Shown: positions 17,810 through 28,000, numbered from the stretch's first letter. The stretch is DNA of 64,000 nt from Mesorhizobium sp. ES1-1 (GCF_020164785.1 NZ_JAIUGX010000008.1:124001-188000), one strand, 5' to 3'. Notes: a model not told the origin generated them from the sequence alone. Numbers and translations are program-made.

Positions 17810-18033
17810 CGATATCCCGTCCCGGCCGTCCTTCCGCTCCGAAGGCTGCCGTCATGCGCTCATCGCGAACGCACCAAACCATGCATTGCTTACGGCAATA
17901 TAATTGACGAAACGGAAACCCGCCGTGGAAAATGCTGGCTGGATTCAGCGTCCAACGCCGCGCCGACGGCTTGCCGCGAGCGCCGCTTGCGATTACTGCG
18001 GAAACAGACACATCCCGCGCACTGAAGGTAGTG

Positions 18034-18333
18034 ATGGCAAACGCAGCGTCAATGCGTGAAGAGGCTGAAAACATCGCCGTCGAGGCGCTGGGCTTCGTCG
18101 CCTCCGATCCCGAACTGCTGCCTCGCTTCCTGGCGATAACCGGCATCGAGGCTCATTCTGTCCGCAAGGCCGCCACAGAGCCGGGGTTTCTTGCCGGCGT
18201 GCTGCAGTTCATTCTTGCCCACGAGCCGACGCTGATGCGCTTCTCAGAGGAAACCGGCACGCCGCCGGCTGCCGTCGGCAAGGCGTTGCGGGCGTTGCCC
18301 ACGGGCGACGACAACCATGAGCGTTCGACATGA
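18034..18333 (+). CDS. DUF3572 protein
   Basis: A 99-residue, probably all-helical cytoplasmic protein with EEAENIAVEALGFVASDPELL and RFLAITGIEAHSVRKAA, the DUF3572 pattern found next to divK in many Rhizobiales. The function is unknown. The frame stays open to 17932, but the family length and the ATG at 18034 favour the shorter form. It is divergent from divK, and its stop overlaps the start of the next gene by four bases (ATGA). Confidence 0.82.
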   Translation: MANAASMREEAENIAVEALGFVASDPELLPRFLAITGIEAHSVRKAATEPGFLAGVLQFILAHEPTLMRFSEETGTPPAAVGKALRALPTGDDNHERST

Positions 18334-18983
18334 GTGATGATCCCGAGACAGCACGCCAGATCGAGGAACTGGCGGCTGACGATCGACCTCTGCTGATCCT
18401 TGATGTCGACGACGTCGTGCTTGAATTCATTCGGCCTTTCCCGAATTTCCTCAAGGCCCGCGGCTTCGACCTGACCTTCGCCTCCTTCCGACTGACCGGC
18501 AATATCGCCGAGACAGAGACTGGCCGGCTGGTCGAACAACCCGAAGTCACCGCCCTGCTGGACGAATTCTTCCACACGCAGGCCGACTGGCAGAGCATCA
18601 CCGATGGCGCCGCGGCTGCCCTGGCCCAATTGGGCGACCGCGCCGAGATCATCATGCTGACGGCCATGCCGCACAAACATCGCGCTACGCGTCGCGCCCA
18701 TCTCGACGCGCTCGGGTTGAACTTTCCGCTTCTGACCACCGAGATGGCCAAGGGCCCCGCGGTTGCCAAGCTGCGCGGCAAGAACGGCCGCCCCGTGGCC
18801 TTCGTCGACGATCAGCCGCCCAATCTGATTTCGGCGCGCAGCTCCGTCGAGGATGCGCATCTCTTCCATCTCATGGCCGACAATTCGCTGCGCGCCTTCC
18901 TGCCGCCGATGCCCGAAGACATCATCGTCGTCCAGGATTGGCACGAAGCAGCGCCGCTGATCGCGCAAGCGCTGGGGGTATAA
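18330..18983 (+). CDS. HAD-like hydrolase
   Basis: A 217-residue protein with a HAD-type motif I LLILDVDDVVLEF (D25, D27). Motif II is probably IIMLTAMPHKHR, and the acidic motif IV is VAFVDDQPPNL. The substrate is unknown. Translation is coupled to the DUF3572 gene (ATGA overlap), so the two may act together. Its stop codon lies inside the loop of a perfect hairpin (18968-18993). Confidence 0.75.
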   Translation: MSDDPETARQIEELAADDRPLLILDVDDVVLEFIRPFPNFLKARGFDLTFASFRLTGNIAETETGRLVEQPEVTALLDEFFHTQADWQSITDGAAAALAQLGDRAEIIMLTAMPHKHRATRRAHLDALGLNFPLLTTEMAKGPAVAKLRGKNGRPVAFVDDQPPNLISARSSVEDAHLFHLMADNSLRAFLPPMPEDIIVVQDWHEAAPLIAQALGV

Positions 18984-18993
18984 GCCCAGCGCT
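18968..18993. terminator. Bidirectional stem-loop holding the stop codon
   Basis: AGCGCTGGG (18968-18976) and CCCAGCGCT (18985-18993) make a perfect 9-bp stem; the 8-base loop contains the TAA of the HAD gene. It lies between two convergent genes and can form on either transcript. No T-run is present. Confidence 0.45.
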
Positions 18994-19005
18994 GCCGGCT
19001 TCTGC

Positions 19006-20565
19006 TCAGGGCTGCGGTTCGACGCCCGCGCCGCTGTTTCCTTCGCCTGGGTTCATGTTTTCGCCAGGAGCCGCGCCTTCCTCAGGCGCCGCGCTATCGG
19101 AATTGTCTTCCACGACCGGGTCCGGGCCCTTTAGCATGGCACCGTTGACCGTAACCGACCCGTCGTGCTTGGCGTTGATGACCCACTCCACCCGGCCGTC
19201 TGGCAGCGTCTTGGCAAAACCCTTGATGGCTAGCGCGCCGGTGAAAGCCTGCGAGGCTTGCGGATCCGTCTTGGCCGCCTCCTGCAGGCTTGCCACGATC
19301 TTGTCGTAGCCGGCGACGTCGACCGTCAGATTTGCATCTGGCTTATCGCCGGCGGGAAAAGTCATGTCGCCCTCAAGCGCGACTTCAACGCTGCCATTCC
19401 TGACTGTGCTGCGGCCGATGACGACCTTGGGTCCGTTGGCCAGGAAACCTGCTTTCAATTCGTCACCGAATGCAGGCGACAGCGCCGGGCTTTTGTTGAG
19501 ATCAAAGGCCTCGATAGCTTTCCTCGCCATCGTGTCGAGATCGATATTGGCACCGCCGAAATTAAGGTCGATGTCGGTGGGCAAAAGCGCGACGCTCCAG
19601 GCAGGAACAAGGTTTTGCGGCATCGAGAACCCTGTTGCCTTGATCCCATAATTGATCGTTCCATTGCGGGCGATACCGTCGGTGCCGAAGACAACGCTCG
19701 CATTGGCCGCGCTAAAATTGCCGACCGGACTGCCGATCATGAAGTCCTTGAAACTGTATGCGCCATCGATGCGCTCCCACAACGGCAGTGCCGAGAGGAG
19801 ACGCGACTTAAGTTCTGCCTGGTTGGCCTTCACCTTGGCCTCATCCTCGTTGCTTACCGCAAAAGCCAGCAGGTCCAGCAGCGGCTTCGTGCGCAGCCCT
19901 TTGCCTTTCGCATCCACGGACAAAGTCGGTGACTTGAACGTCAGAAGCAGTTTTTGACCGTTAGTCGGATTGTCGGCCACCACCGTCTCATTAAAATCGG
20001 CGATCGTCTGAGCCATGCTAAAATCGACTCCGCCATTTGCGCCCTTGACGGCGCTTACAGTCGCGCTGCCGGCACCGGTACTCACCTCCGTGCGCTGCAT
20101 TGCGTCCTGCGACGTCATCGACATGCCGTCCAGCGATGACGAACCGCTTGCGAACGCGGCGAGTTCAGGATCGTAGACGCCGATGAACCTGCCGCCCTTT
20201 ACCGACATCTTCAGGCTTTGCGGCCCTTGAGGTCCTTTCAACTCCACCGACCCTTCGGGCGCCAGATTGCCTGATACATCCCACGAGCCATCGCCCCGAG
20301 GCTTGGTCGACAGCGCATAAGGCGTGAAATCAAGCTTCATGCCGTCCTGTTTTCCCGCAAGCTCTACGAGCGGTTTGAAATCGAATGCGAGCTTGTAGGC
20401 GCCGCCATCGACCGAAACTTTCACAAATCCGATGTCAAAAAGCTTGTTGCCGAAATAATGCGCAAGGTTGTCGGAAAGCTGCTTTGCGCCTTCGCTGTCG
20501 ACCGTCTGGCCGAAGGCTGGGGCGCTGCAGGCAACAAGCAAAGCAAATGGCAAAACGCGCTTCAT
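19006..20565 (-). CDS. Large secreted protein of unknown function
   Basis: A 519-residue exported protein. Signal peptide MKRVLPFALLVACSAPAFG with cleavage near AFG-QT. The mature chain alternates short beta-like stretches (MKLDFTPYALSTKP, KLLLTFKSPTLSVDAKGKG, NGSVEVALEGDMTF) and ends in an acidic, proline- and glycine-rich tail. The layout reminds me of DUF2125 periplasmic proteins of alphaproteobacteria, but I cannot confirm this. The frame stays open to 21330 through the GNAT gene; GAGG 7 bases before 20565 and the signal peptide fix the start. Monocistronic, convergent with the HAD gene. Confidence 0.75.
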   Translation of the reverse strand: MKRVLPFALLVACSAPAFGQTVDSEGAKQLSDNLAHYFGNKLFDIGFVKVSVDGGAYKLAFDFKPLVELAGKQDGMKLDFTPYALSTKPRGDGSWDVSGNLAPEGSVELKGPQGPQSLKMSVKGGRFIGVYDPELAAFASGSSSLDGMSMTSQDAMQRTEVSTGAGSATVSAVKGANGGVDFSMAQTIADFNETVVADNPTNGQKLLLTFKSPTLSVDAKGKGLRTKPLLDLLAFAVSNEDEAKVKANQAELKSRLLSALPLWERIDGAYSFKDFMIGSPVGNFSAANASVVFGTDGIARNGTINYGIKATGFSMPQNLVPAWSVALLPTDIDLNFGGANIDLDTMARKAIEAFDLNKSPALSPAFGDELKAGFLANGPKVVIGRSTVRNGSVEVALEGDMTFPAGDKPDANLTVDVAGYDKIVASLQEAAKTDPQASQAFTGALAIKGFAKTLPDGRVEWVINAKHDGSVTVNGAMLKGPDPVVEDNSDSAAPEEGAAPGENMNPGEGNSGAGVEPQP

Positions 20566-20660
20566 ATCGATCCTCAATTCCATTGCGTCAAAACCGTTTC
20601 TGCACTGGTAGGGAAATCCCATCACAGCCGCAAGACAGGACCATGCATTGCGGGCACCAG

Positions 20661-21236
20661 TTAAATCACCAGCCGCATCAGGGGCCGGCCAGCCTTGCGT
20701 TCCACCAGCCTCTCGAAACCGGCCTTCTCGAAAACGCGCGACGAGCCGACGAAGAGGCCGATCGATCGCGAATCTTTCGACCGATCGATCGGGCAAGCCT
20801 CGACCAACCGCGCGCCGTTCTCGCGCGCGAACGCTACGCCACCCTCGACAAGGCGATGCATGATGCCCGTGCCGCGCGCCCTGGCGCGGATGAAGAAGCA
20901 GGAGATCGCCCACACGGCGGGGTCCGCGGCATCGGCGGGATCGACCGGAGCCGAACCCCTGCCCCGGTTGTTCCATTCGGGCACGTCGGCTCGCGGCCCG
21001 ATCTGCATCCACCCCACTGCCTGGCCATCCTCGAATGCCAGCACGCCCGGCGGCGGCCCCGCTTCGATGCGTGCCTTGATGTGATCCTTGTTGCGTGCGC
21101 GGTTGCTCTGGCGGCGCACCGCCGGCGCCAGCCGGAAATGCGTGCACCAGCAACCGTAGCAGGCGCCCTGCTTGCCGAAGAGGTCTGCGAAATCCGGCCA
21201 GAACTCGGGCCGGAGCGGCGCTATGGTCGTGCTCAT
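20661..21236 (-). CDS. GNAT-family N-acetyltransferase
   Basis: A 191-residue protein. The acetyl-CoA-binding part is [25 protein letters not shown], read as [12 protein letters not shown] with the R/Q-x-x-G-x-G/A-like loop. The N-terminal half carries [12 protein letters not shown], a cysteine-rich segment common in this subfamily. The C-terminus FEKAGFERL is typical. The substrate is unknown. It is divergent from dinB; only about 77 bases separate the two start codons, so the SOS box could influence both. The ATG at 21236 is preferred over one at 21290. Confidence 0.85.
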   Translation of the reverse strand: MSTTIAPLRPEFWPDFADLFGKQGACYGCWCTHFRLAPAVRRQSNRARNKDHIKARIEAGPPPGVLAFEDGQAVGWMQIGPRADVPEWNNRGRGSAPVDPADAADPAVWAISCFFIRARARGTGIMHRLVEGGVAFARENGARLVEACPIDRSKDSRSIGLFVGSSRVFEKAGFERLVERKAGRPLMRLVI

Positions 21237-21292
21237 GCGTTCTCCCCAGGCTAGCCTTGTCGCTGACCCTGCACTGTCGTACCATTGCATTT

Positions 21293-21307
21293 GTTCTCTT
21301 TATGTTC
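21293..21307 (+). promoter_or_regulatory. SOS box (LexA site) of dinB
   Basis: GTTCTCTTTATGTTC: a perfect GTTC-N7-GTTC direct repeat, the alphaproteobacterial LexA site, ending 6 bases before the dinB start at 21314. It overlaps the alternative ATG at 21302, which argues for the later start. Confidence 0.8.
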
Positions 21308-21313
21308 GCAGCG

Positions 21314-22630
21314 ATGGCGACCCCTGTCAACGATCCCTCAAACGGTTTTTGCCGCGACTGCCTGACGTTCCAGCGCGGCGAGATCCGTCGCTGCGAGCGC
21401 TGCGGCAGCCCCAGGCTGGCGCGTCACGCCGAGCTCTATCGGCTGCATCTGGCTCACATCGACTGTGATGCCTTCTACGCGGCGATCGAAAAGCGCGACA
21501 ATCCTGCGCTGAAGGACAAGCCGCTGATCATCGGCGGCGGCAAGCGCGGCGTCGTTTCCACTGCTTGCTACATCGCCCGCATCCAGGGCGTGCGCTCGGC
21601 GATGCCGATGTACAAGGCGCTGGAAGCTTGCCCCGAAGCGGTCGTCATCAGCCCGAACATGGAAAAATATGTTGGCGTCGGCCGCGAGGTGCGCGCCATG
21701 ATGCAGGCCCTGACGCCGCTGGTCGAACCCCTGTCTATCGACGAGGCGTTTCTCGACCTGTCCGGCACCGAACGGCTGCATGGCCTGCCGCCTGCGGTTG
21801 TGCTGGCGCGCTTCGCGCTTGCTGTCGAAAAGCAGGTCGGGATCACCGTTTCGGCCGGCCTGTCCTACTGCAAGTTCCTCGCCAAGATCGCCTCCGACTT
21901 CCGCAAGCCGCGCGGCTTCTCGGTCATCGGCGAGGCCGATGCGATGGGATTCCTGGCGCCGCAGCCGGTGACCATGATCTGGGGTGTCGGCAAGGCCTTC
22001 AACGCAACGCTCGAGCGTGATGGGATCCGCACCATCGGTCAGTTGCAGCAGATGGATCGTGGCGACCTTATGCGCCGCTACGGTACCATGGGCGATCGCC
22101 TCTACCGCCTTTCGCGTGGGGAGGACGTCCGCCGGGTGGATCCTGACCAGGACGCCAAGAGCGTGTCGGCCGAAACCACCTTCGATACCGACATCGCCTC
22201 ACCGGATGAACTCGTCGCCGTGCTGCGCGGCCTCTCGGAAAAGGTCTCGGCGCGGCTGAAGAAGTCAGGAATTGCCGGACGCACCGTCATATTGAAGCTC
22301 AAGACCCAGGATTTCAAGCTGCGCACGCGCAATCGCCAGTTGAGCGACCCGACCCGGCTTGCAGACCGTATCTTTCAGACCGGGGTGGAGCTTCTGCGCA
22401 AGGAGACGGACGGCACGAAATTTCGGCTGCTCGGCATCGGCGTCAGCGCCCTGTCCGACGACGACAAGGCCGACCCGCCGGACCTGGTCGACGTTCAGGC
22501 GCGCAAGCGCGCCTTGGCCGAAAGCGCCATAGACAGCTTGCGCGGCAAGTTCGGCCGTAAGGCAGTGGAAACCGGATATACGTTTGGCAAGGGCCGCGAT
22601 GCCCACCCGCCGGAGCCGCAGGAAGATTAA
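21314..22630 (+). CDS. dinB: DNA polymerase IV with N-terminal zinc ribbon
   Basis: A 438-residue Y-family translesion polymerase. The catalytic core has HIDCDAFYA (D50) and [12 protein letters not shown] (S141-I-D-E144), the metal-binding acids. [16 protein letters not shown] and WGVGKAF follow, then a little-finger domain near 320-400. Ahead of the core, residues 13-30 form a possible zinc ribbon (CRDC, then CERC), an extra element compared with E. coli Pol IV. I chose the ATG at 21314 because the SOS box overlaps the alternative ATG at 21302. Regulation by LexA is expected. Convergent with a secreted-protein gene that ends 3 bases away. Confidence 0.95.
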   Translation: MATPVNDPSNGFCRDCLTFQRGEIRRCERCGSPRLARHAELYRLHLAHIDCDAFYAAIEKRDNPALKDKPLIIGGGKRGVVSTACYIARIQGVRSAMPMYKALEACPEAVVISPNMEKYVGVGREVRAMMQALTPLVEPLSIDEAFLDLSGTERLHGLPPAVVLARFALAVEKQVGITVSAGLSYCKFLAKIASDFRKPRGFSVIGEADAMGFLAPQPVTMIWGVGKAFNATLERDGIRTIGQLQQMDRGDLMRRYGTMGDRLYRLSRGEDVRRVDPDQDAKSVSAETTFDTDIASPDELVAVLRGLSEKVSARLKKSGIAGRTVILKLKTQDFKLRTRNRQLSDPTRLADRIFQTGVELLRKETDGTKFRLLGIGVSALSDDDKADPPDLVDVQARKRALAESAIDSLRGKFGRKAVETGYTFGKGRDAHPPEPQED

Positions 22631-22633
22631 GCG

Positions 22634-23140
22634 TCAGGTGCGCGTTAGATCGATCTTGCTCGTGACGACGCTCTTGCCGGTCTTGGGGTCGGTGTCGATG
22701 ACCGTCAGCCGGATGCCATTCTCGCCTCGCTTCTCGACGGTCATCCTTGCCTTTTGATCGCCATTGACCTCTTTCGCCCAGCGGATGCCAAGATTGATCG
22801 CATTGCCCGACCGACTGCCGTTCAGCTGCGCTGGCCCGGTGCGGGATCCGACATAGACTCCGCTGTACTTCGCATTGGTGACCTTCAGTTTGGCGCTGAT
22901 GGCCCGCGACACCACGACCAGGCCCCGGCAATTGCCGTCCAGAGAGAGCGAAGTCGAAGACGCGTTCGATTTGAAGCTGCAGGAAACGCTGACGTTCGGG
23001 ACGTCCGTCGTCACCTGAACGGTGCCCTTGCCGGCGAAATTACCGTTGAACGACTGCAGGAACTTTGCTTCATCGGCATGGGCAGTGCCTGCCGCGACTA
23101 TCAGACAGCTTGCGAACGCGTACGGCGCGAATGATCTCAT
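22634..23140 (-). CDS. Small secreted protein of unknown function
   Basis: A 168-residue exported protein. Signal peptide MRSFAPYAFASCLIVAAG with cleavage near AHA-DE. The mature part is rich in beta-forming stretches: FAGKGTVQV, SVSCSFKSNASSTSLSLDG, AKLKVTNAKYSGVYVGSRTG, RMTVEKRGENGIRLTVID. Two cysteines could form a disulfide. The pattern resembles small beta-barrel periplasmic proteins common in Rhizobiales, but I name no family. The ATG at 23140 sits at the signal peptide start; one at 23173 is too far upstream. Confidence 0.75.
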   Translation of the reverse strand: MRSFAPYAFASCLIVAAGTAHADEAKFLQSFNGNFAGKGTVQVTTDVPNVSVSCSFKSNASSTSLSLDGNCRGLVVVSRAISAKLKVTNAKYSGVYVGSRTGPAQLNGSRSGNAINLGIRWAKEVNGDQKARMTVEKRGENGIRLTVIDTDPKTGKSVVTSKIDLTRT

Positions 23141-23326
23141 GAAACTCTCCTGTCGACGGTGAAATCGCGGCACGTCCCAGAAGCACGGTCACCAATGGGC
23201 AACAACGCTGCTTGCCGTATCGGGTTCCGCCGGCAGGCTGGCGCTCGCAGCGTTGGCCGCGCACTGGCCCAGAAGAATGCAGTTTCTAGCGATTGCGGCG
23301 AAGGTGCTGGCCTGCGACATAGCGGC

Positions 23327-24208
23327 ATGATCCCAACCCCCTCCATTCCCAAGGCCGCCTTCTGGATGGCGCTGTCGATCGCGTCGTTCCTGGCGATGTC
23401 GGTCGCCGGCCGCGCCACGACGGCCGAGCTGAATGTCTTCCAGGTGCTGGAATTGCGCTCGGTGATCGGCTTCATCATCCTCTTGCCGCTGGTGATGACG
23501 AATGGCGGTTTTGCCGCGATGCGCACCGGCCGGCCGCTGGCCCACCTCGCGCGCAACGTCGTCCACTATAGCGGCCAGGCGGCATGGCTCTATGCCTTGA
23601 CCCTGATCCCGCTGGCTGTGCTGATCTCGATCGAATTCACCACGCCAATCTGGACGGCGATCTTTGCGGTCACCTTCCTTGGGGAAAGGTTGTCGCGGCC
23701 CAGGCTCGCGGCGATAGCGCTCGGACTCATCGGCGTGGTGATTATCGTCCGCCCGGGCGTCGGCCCGGTCAACCCCGGACATCTGATCGTAATGGGCGCG
23801 GCGGTCTGCTTCGGAATCTCCGTCGTGATGGTGAAGTCGCTGACCCGCACGGACAGCGTCGTGCGCATCATCTTCTGGATGCTCATCATCCAGTCGGTGG
23901 TCGGGCTGATCCCGGCGCTCTACGAATGGCGCAACCCGCCGCTGGAACTCTGGCCGTGGATCGTGCTCATTGCTTTCACTGGCATGTCATCGCATTTCTG
24001 CATGGCCCGCGCGCTGAGCCATGCCGACGCGACCGTGATCTCTCCCATGGATTTTCTGCGCGTGCCATTGTCGGCAGTCATCGGTTGGCTGCTCTACCAG
24101 GAGAAGATCGATGCCTTCACCGCCGGTGGCGCGCTGCTGATCCTGATGGGAAACCTGCTCAATCTGCAGCGCAGGCCGGTAAAGCCAGCTGAAATCGCAG
24201 CGTCCTGA
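23327..24208 (+). CDS. EamA/DMT-family exporter
   Basis: A 293-residue inner-membrane protein with about 10 hydrophobic segments in two EamA halves. The first half has LELRSVIGFIILLPL; the junction ends with TPIWTAIFAVTFLGERLSRPR, a hallmark of EamA proteins; the second half has FMDFLR-like SPMDFLRVPLSAVIGWLLY. Such proteins export metabolites or amino acids; the substrate is unknown. The frame is open to 23159 but the preceding residues are polar and Cys/Arg-rich; the ATG at 23327 gives a normal first helix. Confidence 0.88.
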   Translation: MIPTPSIPKAAFWMALSIASFLAMSVAGRATTAELNVFQVLELRSVIGFIILLPLVMTNGGFAAMRTGRPLAHLARNVVHYSGQAAWLYALTLIPLAVLISIEFTTPIWTAIFAVTFLGERLSRPRLAAIALGLIGVVIIVRPGVGPVNPGHLIVMGAAVCFGISVVMVKSLTRTDSVVRIIFWMLIIQSVVGLIPALYEWRNPPLELWPWIVLIAFTGMSSHFCMARALSHADATVISPMDFLRVPLSAVIGWLLYQEKIDAFTAGGALLILMGNLLNLQRRPVKPAEIAAS

Positions 24209-24217
24209 GCCTGCCGA

Positions 24218-25015
24218 TCAGTTCCCGTCATCGGGTATGTTGAGGATATGGCCGCAGGCCTTGCAGTGAACGGCATCCGGTTCATGCCGTTGCAAGCCGC
24301 ATTGCGGACAGGGAAAGAAGACTTTGTTCGGCCGGAAAATGGCCTGCGCCAGCCGGACAAACAGCGATATGCCGATGATCATCGTGAAGATAGCCGTAAG
24401 CTTGCCCGCTATGCCCGGCAGCACGATGTCGCCGAAGCCGGTCGTCGTCACAGTGGCTACGGTGAAATACAGCGCGTCGACATAGTTTTCGAGCCCCTCC
24501 CCAGTGCGGAAGAAAAAGCTGTAGACGAAACCGGTGATGACGAAGAGAAACGTCAGCAGGTTGATGACTGCCTGGCTTGCCTCGCGCCAGGGCCGCAGGC
24601 CGCGCATCTCCAGATGCCGCCACAGCGAACCGCTGCGCGAGAGCGACCAGAGCCGCAGGATGCGCAGGAAACCAAGATTTGCCAGCGCCGTCGGCATCAA
24701 CAGCGTCAGTAGGATAAAGACATCGACCCAGGAGGTCGGCTGCTTCATCAGCCGCACCATATCGTTGGATGCGAGCAGCCGCGCAATCAGGTCGGCGGCG
24801 ACGAGCGCGGCAACAGTATAGTCGAGCCACAGGAACGAAGACCATTGCTGCAGGACGGGCGTCGCGACGAAGAAGCCGATTATGGCGAGATCGATGATGA
24901 TCGTGATCAGCTGGAACCGGAACGCGGCTGGCGTGCGGCCGTGATAGAGCTTGCGCAGCCTGTCGCGCAAACCGTCCGTGGCCGTGCCCTTGCTCGGACG
25001 GTCGGCGCGGTTCAT
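24218..25015 (-). CDS. Voltage-gated-like K+ channel with zinc ribbon tail
   Basis: A 265-residue ion channel. Helices fall near 35-54, 63-82, 95-112 and 147-169, with an S4-like segment FLRILRLWSLSR (116-127). The pore loop has TVATVTTTGFGD (185-196), a K+ selectivity filter of the TTGFGD type, followed by the inner helix 203-226. The C-terminus holds C236-x2-C239 and C251-x2-C254, a zinc ribbon (CPQCG, CKACG). There is no cyclic nucleotide-binding domain. The ATG at 25015 is chosen; the open frame runs to 25120 into dnaE. It lies 67 bases after dnaE on the same strand. Confidence 0.88.
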   Translation of the reverse strand: MNRADRPSKGTATDGLRDRLRKLYHGRTPAAFRFQLITIIIDLAIIGFFVATPVLQQWSSFLWLDYTVAALVAADLIARLLASNDMVRLMKQPTSWVDVFILLTLLMPTALANLGFLRILRLWSLSRSGSLWRHLEMRGLRPWREASQAVINLLTFLFVITGFVYSFFFRTGEGLENYVDALYFTVATVTTTGFGDIVLPGIAGKLTAIFTMIIGISLFVRLAQAIFRPNKVFFPCPQCGLQRHEPDAVHCKACGHILNIPDDGN

Positions 25016-25082
25016 GGCGACGTCGCAAAAAACGGAAAAAACAGCCGATGCGCGGATCGCCACCGGCCACGGGACGCCGCGA

Positions 25083-28000
25083 TCACACCAACTCCACTTC
25101 GACCACGCCCGGCACGGCACGCATCGCCGAAGCGATCTGCGGAGAAATCCGGTAGCGGCTCGGCAATTCGATCTCGATCTCCCCCTCGCCTTCTTCCTTG
25201 ATCAGGACGAAACTCACCTGGCCCTCGCCCTTGACCGTCAGTTGGCTGGCAAGCGTGTTGATCGGCGCCGCGTTTCTCAGGAAAATCCGCAGCGCCTTCT
25301 GGATCCGGCTTGCCTCATCCTCGAGCGACTGGACCGAATTGATGCGCAGATTGACGCCTTCCGGCCTGTCCTCGGCGGCAACGGTGATCACCACGGACCG
25401 CCCGGGCTCGAGCAGGTCGCGATACTGCGCCAGCCCTTCGGAAAACAGCACGGCTTCATACTGTCCCGATGTATCGGAAAAGGCCACGACGCCCATCTTG
25501 TTGCCGGTGCGCGTCTTGCGCTCCTGCTTGGTGGTGACGGTGCCGGCGAGCCGCCCGGCGGTTGCGCCCCGCTTTACCGCAGCGGAAAATTCTGCCCAAT
25601 TCTGCACCCGCATCTTTTGCAGCGCGGCCTTGTACTCGTCGAGCGGGTGGGCGGAGAGGTAGAAGCCGACCACCTGGAATTCGCGGTGCAACCGGTCGGC
25701 AGGCAGCCACGGTTCGGCTGCCGGCAGGTTGAGCGCCTGCGACTGAGCGCCAAGCGACGCGCCGAAAATGTCATGCTGTCCGGAGACTGCATTCTGCTGC
25801 GCCAACGACGCCAGTCCCATCATGCGCTCGACACCCGCCATCATCGCCGCGCGGTCATGGCCGAAACAGTCGAGCGCTCCAGCCATGATCAGGCTTTCGA
25901 ACACCCGTTTGCCGACGATCTTGGGATCGACCCGCTCGCAGAAATCCGCGAGACTCTTGAAAGGCTTCTCGCCACGCTGCGCCACGATGTGCTCCACGGC
26001 GGCATCGCCGACACCCTTCAGTGCCGCCAGTGAATAATAGATGCGGTTCTCGCCGACCTCGAAAGCCCGAAAACTGGTCATCACGGACGGCGCAAGCACC
26101 TGGATACCCAGACGCAGCGCGTCTTGGCGGAAGTCGGCGAGCTTGTCGGTGTTGCCCATGTCGAGCGTCATCGATGCCGCCAGAAACTCGACCGGATAAT
26201 GCGCCTTGAGATAGGCGGTCTGGTACGAAACCACCGCATAAGCGGCCGCGTGCGACTTGTTGAAACCATAGTCGGCGAACTTAGCCAACAGATCGAAAAT
26301 GAAGTCGGCTTGCGGCTTGCCGACGCCACGCTCGACCGCGCCTGAAACGAACCGCTCGCGCTGCTTGTCCATCTCGGCGCGGATTTTCTTGCCCATGGCG
26401 CGGCGCAGCAGATCGGCTTCGCCAAGCGAATAGCCGGACAGTTCCTGCGCGATCTGCATCACTTGTTCCTGGTAGACGATGACGCCTTGCGTCTCCTTCA
26501 CCAGATGGTCGATCTTGGGATGGATCGAGGCCATCTCCTCCTCGCCATGCTTGCGCGCATTGTAGGTCGGGATATTCTCCATCGGCCCCGGCCGGTACAG
26601 CGCGACCAAGGCGATGATGTCCTCGATGCAGTCGGGCCGCATGCCGATCAGCGCCTTGCGCATGCCGGCACTTTCCACCTGGAACACGCCGACCACCTCG
26701 CCACGCGACAGCATCGCGTAGGTTTCCTTGTCGTCGAGCGGGATTGTCGCCAGATCGATGTTGATGCCGCGGCGGCGGATCAGCTTGACCGCCGTCTCCA
26801 GCACGGTCAGCGTCTTCAGACCGAGGAAGTCGAACTTCACCAGCCCGGCCTGCTCGACATATTTCATGTTGAACTGGGTGACCGGCATGTCGGAACGTGG
26901 ATCGCGATACATCGGCACAAGTTCCGACAACGGACGGTCGCCGATGACGATGCCCGCCGCGTGCGTCGAGGCGTGGCGGTAAAGCCCCTCCAGCTTCTGC
27001 GCCATGTCGAGCAGCGTCTGGACGATCGGCTCGCGTTCGGCCTCTTCGGCGAAGCGCGGTTCGTTGGCGATTGCGTCGGCGAGCTTGACAGGGTTGGCCG
27101 GATTTTGCGGCACCATCTTGGAGAGCTTGTCGACCTGGCCATAGGGCATCTGCAGCACGCGGCCGACGTCACGCAGCACCGCGCGGGCCTGCAGCGTTCC
27201 GAAAGTGATGATCTGGCCGACCTGGTCGCGGCCATATTTCTGCTGGACGTACCGGATGACCTCCTCGCGCCGGTCCTGGCAGAAATCGATGTCGAAATCG
27301 GGCATCGAGACGCGGTCGGGATTGAGGAAGCGTTCGAAGAGCAGCGAGAAACGCAGCGGATCGATGTCGGTGATGGTTGTCGAATAGGCGACCAGCGACC
27401 CCGCACCTGAGCCGCGGCCAGGCCCGACCGGGATGCCTTGCGCCTTGGCCCATTTGATGAAGTCGGCGACGATCAGGAAATAGCCGGGGAATTTCATCTT
27501 CGTGATGATCCCAAGCTCGAAATTCAAGCGCTGCCGGTACTGCTCGACCGTGTAGCCGGCTGTCGGCCCATGCGCTGCCAACCGCGCGTCGAGCCCTTCA
27601 TGCGCCTGGCGCGCCAATTCGTCCGCTTCCGCCTGCACGGCGGCGTCATTGTCCGCAACATCGCCGCCGGTGAAGCGCGGCAGGATCGGATTACGGGTCT
27701 TCGGGTAATAGGAACAGCGCAGCGCGATCTCGGCCGTGTTGTCGATCGCCTCTGGCAAGTCGGCAAACAGTTTGGCCATATCGGCCTGGCTGCGCAGGAA
27801 ATTGTCCGGCGATAGCCGGCGGCGGTTGTCGGCCGCGACCACCGAGCCTTCGGCGATCGCGATCAGCGCGTCATGCGCGTCATAGTCGTCGCGCGCCGAG
27901 AAGAATGCTTCGTTGGTGGCGACCAGCGGCAGTTCGTGGAGATAGGCCAGATCGATCGAGGATTTCTCGATCACCCGGTCATACCCCGAAACACGGTCGA

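Noticed and set aside
17810..18033. CtrA-binding site between divK and the DUF3572 gene
   Set aside because: No TTAA-N7-TTAA match in the gap.
20566..21330. N-terminal 255-residue extension of the large secreted protein
   Set aside because: It would run through the GNAT gene in another frame and put the signal peptide in the middle of the protein.
24218..25015. Identification as the MlotiK1 cyclic nucleotide-gated channel
   Set aside because: No cyclic nucleotide-binding domain; the C-terminus is a short zinc ribbon and the filter is TTGFGD.
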